Source: Thermotalea metallivorans
GTDB taxonomy: Bacteria; Bacillota; Clostridia; Peptostreptococcales; Thermotaleaceae
Direction of reading: 5' to 3'
DNA: 50,396 nucleotides
Assembly (NCBI RefSeq): GCF_001562415.1
Contig: NZ_LOEE01000055.1
Coordinates: 1-50,396, forward strand
The notes under the pieces were generated by a model, which had not been told where the DNA came from, searched no databases, and was given only the letters and a program-made list of their open reading frames with translations. Shown here in pieces: positions 8,202-17,316 of the stretch. Within the stretch, counting starts at the first letter, position 1; the number at the start of each line of letters is the position of its first letter. Both the position numbers and the translations under genes were made by a program.

Positions 8202-8234
8202 AAGTAGTGATATAATAATATTACTACTTTTTCG
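8202..8234 (+). terminator. Rho-independent terminator after zapA
   Basis: A perfect 12-bp stem, AAGTAGTGATAT against ATATTACTACTT with one G-T pair and a 4-base loop, is followed by TTTTC. It is AT-rich, so strength is uncertain. Confidence 0.65.
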
Positions 8235-8281
8235 TATTTTATAGGTTTGCAACTTAGAAAAATATTTGTAAAAAACAGGGG

Positions 8282-10756
8282 ATGAGAAGTTTGAGACAAG
8301 TAGAATTGTTGGCGCCGGCAGGTAGTTGGGAAGCTTTAGTTGCAGCGGTACAGAACGGTGCAGATGCCGTCTATATAGGCGGAAAAGCCTTTAGTGCCAG
8401 GCAAAATGCCAGTAATTTTGATGCAGAAGAACTAAAAAAGGCAGTGGCCTACTGCCATATACGGGGAGTAAAGGTGTTTGTAACGGTAAATACCCTAGTA
8501 GCCAATGAGGAATTGGAGGCATTAGCTAAATATTTAGCTTTCCTATACAACCAAGATGTGGATGCTGTAATTGTACAGGATTTGGGTGTGGCCAAGATGG
8601 TGAAGGATTTTTTTCCCGACTTTGAAATCCATGCCAGCACCCAAATGTCAGTTCACAATGGAGAAGGGGTAAAACTTTTGGAAGACTTGGGCTTTCAAAG
8701 AGTGGTGCTAGCCAGGGAAATGTCTTTGGAAGAAATTAAGGCCGTGCGAAAGCATAGCAATGTGGATCTGGAAGTATTTATCCATGGAGCTTTATGCGTT
8801 TGTTATTCAGGTCAATGTCTCATGAGCAGTATGATTGGTGGGAGAAGCGGAAACAGGGGTCGATGTGCACAACCCTGCAGGATGCCCTACCGCCTTGTGG
8901 ACATGGAAAGGGGCAGAGAGCTGAAAAGCCAAGAGGGAGACTATCTTTTAAGTCCTAGGGATTTAAATACGTTGGAAAATCTTCATAGAATTTTGGAAAC
9001 AGGAGTGAAATCTTTAAAAATCGAAGGAAGATTAAAAAGACCGGAATATGTAGCTACGGTGGTAGGAGCCTATAGAAAGGCTATCGACCAATATTTCCAT
9101 ACCCTGTCCAAAATAGAGGCAGATCCAGAGACATTAAAAGATGTAGAACAAATCTTTAATCGAAAATTTACCAAAGGATATATCTTGGGGGACTGGGGAA
9201 GAAAAATCATGAGCTTTGAAAAACCCAGCAATCGTGGAATAAGGGTCGGGGAAGTGGAGTTCTATGACAAACAAAGAAAAAAGGTGCGGGTGAAGCTGGA
9301 GGCTGTCCTTCATAAAGGGGATGGTATAGAGATATGGACGGAGAAGGGAGATAGTCCGGGCACCGTGGTGGAAGGATTATTTGTAGACGGAGAAAAAAGG
9401 GATCGAGGCAGAAAAGGGGAAAGAATTGAGATAAGTTTCAAGCATGCGGTGTCAAAGGGACAGGCCGTATATAAAACTTCCGACATCCGTCTCTTGCAGC
9501 GGGCGAAGGAAAGCTACGAGGGAGTTGAGAAACAAATTCCTATTCACGGTGTTTTTCAAGGGAAAATCTGGGAAAACTTATCCCTTGCTCTATGGGATGA
9601 GGAGGGAAATCATGTTTGGCAGCAGGGAGATTATGTGGTGGAAAAAGCTCTCCATCGGCCTATAGGAGAAGACCGGGTCAGGGAACAATTGATAAAACTG
9701 GGGGGTACACCCTATGTATTTGAAAGTCTTGAGATTTGGTTAGATGAAGGGGGAGCCATCCCTATAGGTGAGATAAACAGACTGAGAAGAGATGCAGTAC
9801 AACAGTTGGATGAGTGCAGAGCAAATCGGCATAGAAGGAAAAAAATTGAAGGGGACGGGATGAAACAAAAATTAGAGAAATGGCTTCCATACCGTCATGT
9901 CGACGGAAATAGAAACATCAGTCTTAGAGTAACGGTAAACAGTTTGCAGCAGTTAAAAGCAGTGTTGACCTTTGATGTGGATCGCATCTATTATACGGAT
10001 ACAGGAAGACTGGAGGAAGCTTTGGCATTGGTAAGGGATCGAAAGGTGGAGCTTGTTCCTGCCTTTTCCAGAATCACTGACGAACAGAATCTGGAAGAGA
10101 TCAAGGAAATACTTATGAAGCATCATGATCTGCAAGGTTTGCTGGTTGCCAATCTGGGGATTTTGAATCTGACCAAGAAAATGAACTATAAGCCAATCTA
10201 TGGGGATTTTTCCTTGAATGTTTTTAACAGCGGGGCTGTGGAATTGTTGTATCGTATGGGCCTGGATGAAGTGGTCCTCTCACCGGAACTGACTCTGAAA
10301 CAGATTAGGGAGATTCTCACCAATGCTCCTATTCCCTGTGAAATTATTGTACAAGGGTATCTGCCTTGCATGGTGATGAAATACTGTCCTACTACTGCCG
10401 TGATGAGCAGGAGAGGAGAGCAGGAGAACTGCAGTTTGTGTAGAAATAGTAGGTTGGGCATTAAGGATCGGATGGGGATGATTTTTCCCATCATCACCGA
10501 CGATCATTGCAGAACCCATATATTGAATTCTCAAAGTCTTTGTCTGATTGAACATATGGAGGAGATTCTGGATGCCGGAGCTGTCAATTTGAGGATTCAT
10601 TTTACTATGGAGGATCAGGAGGAGATAAGGGAAACACTTCAGGCCTATAGGGAAGTGATTGCCCATGGCAAAATAACTGCTCAGGCGGAAGGGTTTCTCC
10701 ACAGGATGAGGAAAAAGGGCCTCACCAAGGGACATTTTTACAGGGGTGTATTGTAA
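8282..10756 (+). CDS. Peptidase U32 family protein (RlhA/TrhP-like) with DUF3656
   Basis: An 824-residue member of the U32 family. Characterised relatives (RlhA, TrhP) hydroxylate rRNA or tRNA pyrimidines using prephenate-derived chemistry, and older ones were called collagenases. The N-terminal domain starts VELLAPAGSWEALVAAVQNGADAVYIGG. The U32 signature is at about 160-200 (EVFIHGALCVCYSGQCLMSS, then RGRCAQPCR). Its cysteines probably hold an Fe-S cluster. The middle (about 390-520) fits DUF3656. The C-terminal part carries more cysteines (CPTTAVMSRRGEQENCSLC). Start at ATG 8282 after ACAGGGG; a TTG at 8291 is possible. The substrate is unknown. The next gene, mutS2, begins 33 bases after the stop. 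Confidence 0.88.
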   Translation: MRSLRQVELLAPAGSWEALVAAVQNGADAVYIGGKAFSARQNASNFDAEELKKAVAYCHIRGVKVFVTVNTLVANEELEALAKYLAFLYNQDVDAVIVQDLGVAKMVKDFFPDFEIHASTQMSVHNGEGVKLLEDLGFQRVVLAREMSLEEIKAVRKHSNVDLEVFIHGALCVCYSGQCLMSSMIGGRSGNRGRCAQPCRMPYRLVDMERGRELKSQEGDYLLSPRDLNTLENLHRILETGVKSLKIEGRLKRPEYVATVVGAYRKAIDQYFHTLSKIEADPETLKDVEQIFNRKFTKGYILGDWGRKIMSFEKPSNRGIRVGEVEFYDKQRKKVRVKLEAVLHKGDGIEIWTEKGDSPGTVVEGLFVDGEKRDRGRKGERIEISFKHAVSKGQAVYKTSDIRLLQRAKESYEGVEKQIPIHGVFQGKIWENLSLALWDEEGNHVWQQGDYVVEKALHRPIGEDRVREQLIKLGGTPYVFESLEIWLDEGGAIPIGEINRLRRDAVQQLDECRANRHRRKKIEGDGMKQKLEKWLPYRHVDGNRNISLRVTVNSLQQLKAVLTFDVDRIYYTDTGRLEEALALVRDRKVELVPAFSRITDEQNLEEIKEILMKHHDLQGLLVANLGILNLTKKMNYKPIYGDFSLNVFNSGAVELLYRMGLDEVVLSPELTLKQIREILTNAPIPCEIIVQGYLPCMVMKYCPTTAVMSRRGEQENCSLCRNSRLGIKDRMGMIFPIITDDHCRTHILNSQSLCLIEHMEEILDAGAVNLRIHFTMEDQEEIRETLQAYREVIAHGKITAQAEGFLHRMRKKGLTKGHFYRGVL

Positions 10757-10789
10757 AAAGAAAAAATGCAAATGAATGAGGAGAGAAAA

Positions 10790-13168
10790 ATGAACAGTAG
10801 AACTTTAAGGGTATTAGAATTTGAAAAAATTAGAAATATGTTGCTGGAAAAGGTGGAATCCGGTTTGGGGCGAGAACTGGCTGAAAAACTGGAACCTTCT
10901 GCAGATTATGATACGGTGGTGGCATGGCAGAAAGAAACCAGTGAGGCCGCCAGTCTTTTGATTCAAAGGGGAAACATTTCCCTAGGAGGTATTCATGACC
11001 TGTCTTATCATGTAAGAAGGGCAGAGATCGGCTCCTTCCTGTATCCAGGTCAATTGCTGGAGGTAAGCGATACCTTGCGGGCCGCCAGAAAATTAAAAGC
11101 TATGTTCAAGGAATCAAAGGAAGGGGAAGGAAGGTATCCCATTCTTGAAAACTATATCGGTCAACTCAATACTATGAAGACCATAGAAGATCGCATCCAA
11201 GAATGCATTATCAGTGATGAGGAAATTTCCGATCATGCAAGTCCTACCCTAAGGAATATTCGGAGGCAGATGGAGGCAAAGCATGCTGCCATACGGAATA
11301 AGCTGAATAGCATTATTTCGTCCTCTCAAAACCAGAAATATCTCCAGGAGGCCATTATTACCCAAAGACAGGATCGATATGTGGTACCTGTAAAGCAGGA
11401 GTATCGGTCTAATTTTCCCGGATTGATTCATGATCAGTCATCCAGCGGAGCCACCCTTTTCATTGAGCCCATGGCCATTGTGGAGTTAAACAATGAATTG
11501 AGGGAACTCAAGGTAAAGGAACAAATAGAGATTGAGCGTATTCTTAGGGAATTAACGGCTCTGGTGGGAGAAAAGGCTTCGGAAATCAGAGAAAATCAAG
11601 AGATTCTGAAGCAACTGGACTTTATTTTTGCAAAAGGACGATTGTCTGTGAAGATGAGGGCCATAGAACCGGAATTGAATCCTCAGGGATATCTTCGGAT
11701 TAAAAATGGCCGGCATCCTTTATTGGATGAGAAAAAAGTAGTGCCGACAAATATTTGGAATGGAGACAGCTTCAGCACCCTCATTATTACGGGACCCAAC
11801 ACAGGCGGAAAGACTGTTACCCTAAAGACAGTAGGACTTTTGACTTTGATGGCTCAATCGGGACTTCATGTGCCTGCTGATTTTGGTACGAAGCTGGCAG
11901 TTTTTCAACAGATTTTTGCTGATATTGGGGATGAGCAGAGCATCGAGCAGAGTTTAAGCACCTTTTCTTCCCATATGACCAATATCGTAGAAATTCTCAA
12001 CCAAGTGGAAAAAAAAGCCCTGGTGTTGTTGGACGAGCTGGGAGCAGGAACAGATCCTACGGAGGGAGCGGCCTTGGCCATGGCCATTCTGGACTATCTA
12101 TATGCCTTAGGGGTAAGGACGATTGCCACAACCCACTATACGGAGCTCAAGCAATATGCCTTGACAACGAAGGGTGTGCAGAATGCATCGGTGGAGTTTG
12201 ATGTGGAAACTTTAAGCCCTACCTATCGTTTATTGATCGGAGTGCCGGGAAAATCTAATGCCTTTGAAATTTCAAAAAGGTTAGGCTTAAGTCAAAATAT
12301 TATCGACAAGGCAAAAGAATTTATTTCCAAGGAAGACATAGCCTTTGAAGATATATTGGCAACCATTGAGAAAAACAAGCAAATTGCAGAACAGGAAAAG
12401 GAAGAAGCTATCCGATTGCGGCTGATGATTCAGCAGCAAAAAGAGGAATATGAAAGAAAACTTGGGAGATTAGAAGAACAGAGGGAAAAAATTCTTCGGG
12501 AGGCCAGGGAAGAGGCCAGAAAGATTTTGAAGGAGGCAAAGGAAGCATCCGATCAGATTATAAAAGAATTAAGAACCTTGTCACAGGAATTGGAAGAAAA
12601 AGAAAAAAATAGAAGAATTGAAGAAGCGAGAAAGAGTTTGCGAGAGAAGCTGGACCATGTGGAAGGAGGCCTAGGGGTGAAGATGATTTCTCCTGTGTCT
12701 ACAAAGCCTCCCAAACAGTTAAAACCAGGGGATACGGTTGTCATTTTAAGTCTGAATCAGAAGGGCAGCGTAGTGACGGCTCCCGATGAAAACGGGAATG
12801 TAATGGTCCAAGTGGGGATCATGAAGATCGACGTAAATATCGAAAATTTAAGGTTGGATAAGGAAGAGAAAGAGCAGGCAAGGAAAACAGGTACAGGGAA
12901 AATCGTAAAGAGCAAAGCCGAGAACATTCAAACTTCTATTGATTTAAGGGGTCAGGTTTTGGAGGAGGCCTTGCTGAATACCGATAAATACCTGGATGAT
13001 GCCTATATTGCAGGCCTTCACGAAGTTACTATTATTCACGGAAAGGGTACCGGTGTCCTTCGAGACGGCATAAAGCAGTTGCTGAGAGGCCACAGAAACG
13101 TAAAATCCTTTCGAGAAGGGGCCTATGGCGAAGGCGGAGCCGGTGTAACCATTGTTGAGTTGAAATAG
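10790..13168 (+). CDS. mutS2: Endonuclease MutS2
   Basis: A MutS-fold ATPase with a C-terminal nuclease domain. In Firmicutes it suppresses recombination and, in Bacillus, splits collided ribosomes. It has the core and lever domains (about 1-320), the Walker A GPNTGGKT (about 338), Walker B ALVLLDELGAGTDP (about 412-425), and a long coiled coil (about 515-640). The Smr domain (about 720-792) has SIDLRGQVLEEAL and the HGKGTGVLR motif. The mismatch-recognition domain of true MutS is absent, as expected. The start at 10790 is chosen because GAGGAG lies 6 bases upstream and the protein then begins MNSRTLRVLEFEKI. An ATG at 10766 has no ribosome site. The 792 residues equal the family length. Confidence 0.97.
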   Translation: MNSRTLRVLEFEKIRNMLLEKVESGLGRELAEKLEPSADYDTVVAWQKETSEAASLLIQRGNISLGGIHDLSYHVRRAEIGSFLYPGQLLEVSDTLRAARKLKAMFKESKEGEGRYPILENYIGQLNTMKTIEDRIQECIISDEEISDHASPTLRNIRRQMEAKHAAIRNKLNSIISSSQNQKYLQEAIITQRQDRYVVPVKQEYRSNFPGLIHDQSSSGATLFIEPMAIVELNNELRELKVKEQIEIERILRELTALVGEKASEIRENQEILKQLDFIFAKGRLSVKMRAIEPELNPQGYLRIKNGRHPLLDEKKVVPTNIWNGDSFSTLIITGPNTGGKTVTLKTVGLLTLMAQSGLHVPADFGTKLAVFQQIFADIGDEQSIEQSLSTFSSHMTNIVEILNQVEKKALVLLDELGAGTDPTEGAALAMAILDYLYALGVRTIATTHYTELKQYALTTKGVQNASVEFDVETLSPTYRLLIGVPGKSNAFEISKRLGLSQNIIDKAKEFISKEDIAFEDILATIEKNKQIAEQEKEEAIRLRLMIQQQKEEYERKLGRLEEQREKILREAREEARKILKEAKEASDQIIKELRTLSQELEEKEKNRRIEEARKSLREKLDHVEGGLGVKMISPVSTKPPKQLKPGDTVVILSLNQKGSVVTAPDENGNVMVQVGIMKIDVNIENLRLDKEEKEQARKTGTGKIVKSKAENIQTSIDLRGQVLEEALLNTDKYLDDAYIAGLHEVTIIHGKGTGVLRDGIKQLLRGHRNVKSFREGAYGEGGAGVTIVELK

Positions 13169-13183
13169 AAAGGGAGAAGGAGA

Positions 13184-13537
13184 ATGCTAGGCAGGTTGGC
13201 TGGATTTATTTTATTGCTTTTATGTTTTTATGTGTTCTATTTGGGGTCTCTTTGGGATAGCCATATGATGACCCTCCTGGGAATTGCCCTGGGTGTAGCA
13301 TCGGCAGTCTTGATTGTAATCAGCCGGATGAAACAGAACCTGGTTTTGTTGGAAAGTTATAAGACCCAATTGAGGGAGTTGTCCAAGAAGCCAGATGATC
13401 CCATACTGATGGAGAAAGCTTATCGTGCCGGAATGGAATACTACAAGAGCAAGCGGGACAATCGAAAACTTTTGCCCATGGATGAATACGCCATACAGCG
13501 GGATATTGCCAGTGCAGCAAATAGAAAAAAGGCATAG
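13184..13537 (+). CDS. Small membrane protein of unknown function
   Basis: A 117-residue protein. Two hydrophobic segments lie at about 4-22 (LAGFILLLLCFYVFYLGSL) and 29-48 (MTLLGIALGVASAVLIVIS), separated by a short loop. A soluble, charged C-terminal half of about 65 residues follows (YKTQLRELSKK, EKAYRAGMEYY). No family is recognised. It starts 15 bases after mutS2 with AAGGGAGAAGGAG, and the DUF523 gene starts 15 bases after it, so the three are probably one transcript. Confidence 0.75.
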   Translation: MLGRLAGFILLLLCFYVFYLGSLWDSHMMTLLGIALGVASAVLIVISRMKQNLVLLESYKTQLRELSKKPDDPILMEKAYRAGMEYYKSKRDNRKLLPMDEYAIQRDIASAANRKKA

Positions 13538-13552
13538 AATGGGGAGAATTTT

Positions 13553-14011
13553 ATGATCATGGTGAGTGCATGTTTAGCAGGGTTAAACTGCAGATATGAC
13601 GGGGGGAACAATGGGTTGGAGGAGATAGAAAAACTGGTGAAGGAAGGGAAAGCAGTACTGGTATGCCCTGAGCAATTGGGAGGCATGCCGACACCGAGGA
13701 TTCCCTGTGAGATTGTCCATGGAGATGGGGCAGAAGTGCTGGAAAGGAAAGGGAAGGTCATCAATCGCAACGGGGAAGACATGACGATTTATTTTATAAA
13801 AGGAGCGGAGGAGACGCTAAAAATTGCAAAGCTATATGGAATACGGACTGCCATCCTGAAGGCCAGAAGTCCGTCCTGCGGGAAAAAGTGTATCTATGAC
13901 GGAACTTTTTCCAAAAAATTAAAAAAAGGAGAAGGAGTTACGGCGGCATTGCTAAAAAAGCATGGCATTTTACTGTTAGATGAGGAAGATTTCAGGGAAT
14001 ATATGGAGTAG
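13553..14011 (+). CDS. DUF523 family protein (YbbK-like)
   Basis: A 152-residue DUF523 protein. Family features seen: MVSACLAGLNCRYDGGNN at the N terminus, CPEQLGGMPTPRIPCEI, and LKARSPSCGKKCIYDGTFS. The invariant cysteines suggest metal or sulfur chemistry, but the role is unknown. The ATG at 13553 follows GGGGAGAATTTT; the methionine two codons later is an alternative. The last 23 codons are duplicated at 16524-16592. Confidence 0.9.
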   Translation: MIMVSACLAGLNCRYDGGNNGLEEIEKLVKEGKAVLVCPEQLGGMPTPRIPCEIVHGDGAEVLERKGKVINRNGEDMTIYFIKGAEETLKIAKLYGIRTAILKARSPSCGKKCIYDGTFSKKLKKGEGVTAALLKKHGILLLDEEDFREYME

Positions 14012-14029
14012 AGAGGTTTTCAAGGAATA
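13943..14029 (+). repeat. 87-bp direct repeat, copy A (3' end of DUF523 gene plus trailer)
   Basis: Identical to 16524-16610 except at two positions, both third codon bases that leave the protein unchanged (TTA/TTG Leu, TTC/TTT Phe). It covers the last 22 sense codons, the stop and 18 trailer bases, then similarity fades within a GGGGGA-TACC block. Together with copy B it brackets about 2.5 kb of accessory DNA. Confidence 0.9.
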
Positions 14030-14070
14030 CGAGGGGGAATACCCATAAAAACAGATGCTGTAAGATATCT

Positions 14071-14106
14071 CATGCCTCCCATACCAAGGGGCATGATTTT
14101 TTTATT
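14071..14106 (+). terminator. Rho-independent terminator after DUF523
   Basis: TCATGCC and GGGCATGA form the stem around a 12-base loop, and a run of seven T follows. It ends the mutS2-DUF523 transcript before the accessory region. Confidence 0.75.
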
Positions 14107-14234
14107 TTGACAAAAAAAGTTTTTGGGAGAAATGGTAATTTTTCATTTCAAAATACATCTTTATAAGTGTAAGGCGAAACAAACTGGCCAGGGAGTAGAA
14201 GTCTTACCAAAATATAAAAAGGAGATGTTTCATT

Positions 14235-15002
14235 ATGGCAGGTTATAGAATTGGAGTAAAAAGATATGTACAATATGGCAATTTGCCAAATACAATTGCA
14301 GGTGCAAGAGCTACTTTTACCGTTCCTTCTAATTCAAATCTAAATACTGTAGGAAGTACAGGCAGTGTTTTATATTTCTTAGCAAATGTCAATGCAGCTA
14401 CTGGATATTGTGGAAATATGGACGGCGGGATAGTCAAAAGAGGAGATAGAGGAGATAAATGGTATGCATTTATGCAAGGAAACTGTGGCCTAAAATGGTA
14501 TGAAAAAGAAATTCCATCACCGGAGGGTAGAGATGTAAATGTAAAGATGTTAGCAAGGAAAACAACTAGTGGAGGAGTTGATTTGTACTATTTGGAGTTA
14601 TTTATAGATGGGGTTTTACAACTTTCAGCTGTTGAATCAAACACCACATACATTGCAAGTATCTATAATGATCCAATAATAAAAACCTCAACGGAGGTTA
14701 CTGTAGTACCTGTAGCTAACAATTGGTCTAACTTTAATAATACAAATACGAAAGGACAGTCTTTCATTAAATCTGCAACCTTTAAAAATGCCTATCCTCT
14801 AGATAGAAATGGCAATGATTATGCTGGTGGTGATCATGCGTCTGTAAAAAGCAATGACAGTGATTTTCCTGCAACTTGGGACTACTACAAAAGAAAAGCA
14901 GTTGTTGACTCCGTCAATAAAGTATGTACAATTTCTAGTTCTACTCAAACCAGTATGATTCTTGGTACTGTAGATATAAACCAAGCAGGTAAAATATTCT
15001 AA
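14235..15002 (+). CDS. Uncharacterised beta-rich protein, possibly lectin-like
   Basis: A 255-residue protein with no signal peptide or membrane segment. It is rich in Asn, Ser, Thr, Tyr and Gly with alternating hydrophobic residues (ARATFTVPSNSNLNTV, VLYFLANVN, YLELFIDGVLQLS), a composition typical of a beta-sandwich. The pattern faintly recalls YrpD-like or concanavalin-type folds, but I cannot assign a family. It starts after AAAAAGGAG and is followed by a strong terminator, so it is a single-gene unit. It lies in the segment bracketed by the 87-bp direct repeats, and its base composition is more AT-rich than its core neighbours. A transferred gene is likely. Confidence 0.7.
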   Translation: MAGYRIGVKRYVQYGNLPNTIAGARATFTVPSNSNLNTVGSTGSVLYFLANVNAATGYCGNMDGGIVKRGDRGDKWYAFMQGNCGLKWYEKEIPSPEGRDVNVKMLARKTTSGGVDLYYLELFIDGVLQLSAVESNTTYIASIYNDPIIKTSTEVTVVPVANNWSNFNNTNTKGQSFIKSATFKNAYPLDRNGNDYAGGDHASVKSNDSDFPATWDYYKRKAVVDSVNKVCTISSSTQTSMILGTVDINQAGKIF

Positions 15003-15044
15003 TAAAAGGGTTGTATATAAATGCATAAATACGATGCATAAATA

Positions 15045-15097
15045 AAAAACCGTGCATAAAAGGGATTCTTCCACCCTGAACTATGCACGGTTTTAAT
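15045..15097 (+). terminator. Strong bidirectional-type terminator
   Basis: AAAACCGTGCATA pairs with TATGCACGGTTTT, and AGGG/CCCT pairs within the loop. A-tract and T-tract flank the stem, so it can serve both the gene on its left and the minus-strand gene on its right. Just upstream, ATGCATAAAT is repeated twice. Confidence 0.8.
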
Positions 15098-15194
15098 ATA
15101 CTAAATTTATAAATATTTGTTTTGGGACAGGCCCTTTATTATTTGCTTACACTACGAATATATCCAAGCTAAAAAAAATAAAAACAAATAGATT

Positions 15195-15719
15195 TTATTC
15201 TACGATGGGTCCGTAACTTGCTTCCTTAATCTCTCCTTCTTCTGATAAACAACATCTAAAACTGTATTTTTCAAACTCTCCCTTAGCGTTAAGATATTCA
15301 AAAGTATCTTTTACAATTATTAGATTATGTGCTTTATATATGTTTTCATAATTTCTAGGAAATTTTAATATAAGTTCATTTCTATTTGGATATGGAGATA
15401 TTCTTCCAAATTCTCCTGCTCCTCCGATAGTTTCAGTAGCCTTAGTATAATAAAATTCCTTTTCTTTTTCAGTAAGCTCTTGTCTTTCTTCATTAGCAAG
15501 CTCATACTCAAGTCGGTCAAAACTATCTCCAATAAAATTCATTTTGTCTTCATTTTGTTTTATTAGATCGGTGTGGGCTATTCTCTGTTTTTCACGTTCT
15601 TCATTAGCAATTTTAATATTATGTTTATTTATAGCTATTCCCAAAATACATAGGAGGATTAGCGCTATAATGAATGATATAGGTGGAAAGTTTTCTTTAT
15701 TGATAAATCTGTTTGTCAA
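15195..15719 (-). CDS. Membrane-anchored hypothetical protein
   Basis: A 174-residue protein with one N-terminal membrane segment (about 13-30, PPISFIIALILLCILGIAI). A charged helical stretch (about 33-90) and an extracytoplasmic-looking C-terminal domain ending YSFRCCLSEEGEIKEASYG follow. The start is a TTG at 15719 with AAGGGAGGG upstream on the minus strand; no ATG fits better. No family is recognised. It lies within the accessory segment, convergent with the gene at 14235. Confidence 0.6.
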   Translation of the reverse strand: MTNRFINKENFPPISFIIALILLCILGIAINKHNIKIANEEREKQRIAHTDLIKQNEDKMNFIGDSFDRLEYELANEERQELTEKEKEFYYTKATETIGGAGEFGRISPYPNRNELILKFPRNYENIYKAHNLIIVKDTFEYLNAKGEFEKYSFRCCLSEEGEIKEASYGPIVE

Positions 15720-15993
15720 ATAAATCCCTCCCTTGACATTGCCTTTGCATGCCTGGCGGCAAATAGGGCAAGAATATAAGGTTTTTTGTTGATAATCTTG
15801 TACTATACATCCAGCTATTACCCCCTTAGAAAAAACATGTGTTTATAATTACAATTATATACATAAAACAATAGAAAATAAACATTATTTTTGGAAAAAT
15901 ATACAATATTATTAAATATACACCACTTTACAAGTAATGTAGTGATTTAAAAACAATTCCATAAAATAACAAAATCAGACACCTAAATCCTAG
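15720..15993. other. AT-rich gap in the accessory segment, no feature recognised
   Basis: About 275 bases, over 70 percent A+T between 15830 and 15970. It must contain the promoter of the minus-strand gene. I see no gene, no clear promoter pair and no insertion sequence terminus. The TGCATGCC near 15750 is a short palindrome only. Confidence 0.4.
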
Positions 15994-16430
15994 GATAAGT
16001 TTGACTGTTATGCTAAGCATTTTGACCATACTAAAATTAAGGTCCTGACAACAAATGAATCGTCAAATAGTGACAATGAAGATACGAGCAAAGCATTACA
16101 ATTTATCGAATAAGATGGAATATTGAAGTAATGTTCTATCAACACAAATTCTTTTGGTCCTTCGGCAACTATATGGTCAGAAACAAGGATGCAATCGAAA
16201 GATACGTTAACCTATTGGCTATTGCCTATACTTTTACCTGTCGGTTGCCTTTTATCGATAAGAAATATGCTGAGTATCAGTTTAAAAGTCCTCAACTAGT
16301 GAAAAGGGCTGTAGGTGAACAAATTACTAAAGAATTAATATTTGATACTTTCGTATCCAGCTTCGAAAGTGCCAAAATTTATTCAACCGTTAAAGAAGCT
16401 GTGCAGAGCTTCCTTACAAAGATCAGGTAG
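15994..16430 (+). pseudogene. Decayed DDE transposase, C-terminal fragment
   Basis: Two frames join to give the end of an insertion-sequence transposase. The first (from 15994) reads DKFDCYAKHF...TKIKVLTTNESS and runs into a stop at about 16111. A shift near 16103 gives YRIRWNIEVMFYQHKFFWSF, then GNYMVRNKDAIERYVNLLAIAYTF to the stop at 16430. The WxIEVxF block with the glutamate is the typical last catalytic motif of IS4-like DDE transposases. The N-terminal half is missing and no terminal inverted repeats are evident, so the element is dead. It marks this segment as a site of past mobile-element activity. Confidence 0.75.
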
Positions 16431-16523
16431 CTTAGTCAAACTTGTAAAGTGGTAATATTATTATATTATTAACAAATATTTACTAAATATAAAATTTCTA
16501 ATTGATTAAAGTCTTGTTGAAAT

Positions 16524-16592
16524 GCGGCATTGCTAAAAAAGCATGGCATTTTGCTGTTAGATGAGGAAGATTTTAGGGAATATATGGAGTAG
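16524..16592 (+). pseudogene. DUF523 gene fragment (last 22 codons and stop)
   Basis: Reads AALLKKHGILLLDEEDFREY-ME and stop, identical in protein to the end of the intact DUF523 gene. The reading frame has no start and no upstream part. It is the coding portion of the duplicated 87-bp repeat. Confidence 0.9.
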
Positions 16593-16610
16593 AGAGGTTT
16601 TCAAGGAATA
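16524..16610 (+). repeat. 87-bp direct repeat, copy B
   Basis: Second copy of 13943-14029 with two synonymous-position differences. It is joined directly to the ribosome site (AAAAGGGGGAG) of the GerMN gene, so the pre-insertion arrangement was probably DUF523 immediately followed by the lipoprotein gene. Confidence 0.9.
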
Positions 16611-16627
16611 GAAAAGGGGGAGTACCT

Positions 16628-17215
16628 ATGAAAAAAAGAATGTTGGTTTTGCTTTGGATCCTATTGATTGTAGGGTTGTGGGCAGCCGGATGCACCAAAG
16701 CCGATAAGGGACAAAAAACGCAAAACAACAATCCGCCGCCTTCCAATCAAGAGGCAACAGAGACGACGGAGGGAGAAAAGGAAAAAGAGATAGACTATGT
16801 TTTATACCTGAGACACAAGGAAAAGCCTTTCTTAATGGATGAAGCCTATAGTATTTCCACGGCCGATGATCGTCTGAAGGACCTCTCATTTGAAGAATTT
16901 ATTGTGAAGGAATTGATCAATTTCCAAGGATTTGGCGAATATATAAATCCTATACCGAAGGGAACCAGGCTCCTCTCTTTGGAGAAGAAGGAGAAACAAG
17001 TGGTTGTAAATCTTTCAAAAGAATTTGTGAAAGGACAAAAAGGAACAAGCAACGATACCCTGTTGACCCTTGCTACCATTATTAACTCTCTGACGGTACT
17101 GCCGGATGTGGAAGAAGTTCAATTCATGATAGAAAGTAAAATTGTAGAGAATGTAAACGGAATAGATATCAGCAAACCTTTTGCATATATCCAAGGATTG
17201 TATCCGGACAAATAA
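16628..17215 (+). CDS. GerMN-domain lipoprotein
   Basis: A 195-residue predicted lipoprotein. The signal peptide MKKRMLVLLWILLIVGL ends in the lipobox AAGC (Cys about 22). A low-complexity linker follows (KGQKTQNNNPPPSNQEATET), and then a GerMN (germane) domain at about 65-190, seen in KVVVNL-type strands, LLTLATIINSLTVLPDVEEVQF and VNGIDISKPF. GerMN domains occur in sporulation and germination proteins such as GerM, located on the outer membrane face of the forespore or mother cell. The start is ATG 16628 after GAAAAGGGGGAG. Before the insertion it probably followed the DUF523 gene in one transcript. Confidence 0.85.
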   Translation: MKKRMLVLLWILLIVGLWAAGCTKADKGQKTQNNNPPPSNQEATETTEGEKEKEIDYVLYLRHKEKPFLMDEAYSISTADDRLKDLSFEEFIVKELINFQGFGEYINPIPKGTRLLSLEKKEKQVVVNLSKEFVKGQKGTSNDTLLTLATIINSLTVLPDVEEVQFMIESKIVENVNGIDISKPFAYIQGLYPDK

Positions 17216-17316
17216 ACATGATCTAAAGTATTCGACTTGTAAACAGCATCCATTGCTGGTTCTAAAAATCTCCAAGGGAAAAAAGTTCTAATGACAAACA
17301 GTCGCTGTAAAAAAGA

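Noticed and set aside
9725-9740. CTTGAGATTTGG inside the U32 gene as a third copy of the palindromic repeat
   Set aside because: Only about 12 bases match, within a normal coding frame, with no second arm nearby.
14030-16523. The accessory segment as an intact insertion sequence or defence island
   Set aside because: The only mobile-element gene is a frameshifted C-terminal transposase fragment without terminal inverted repeats, and no recognised defence domain is present.
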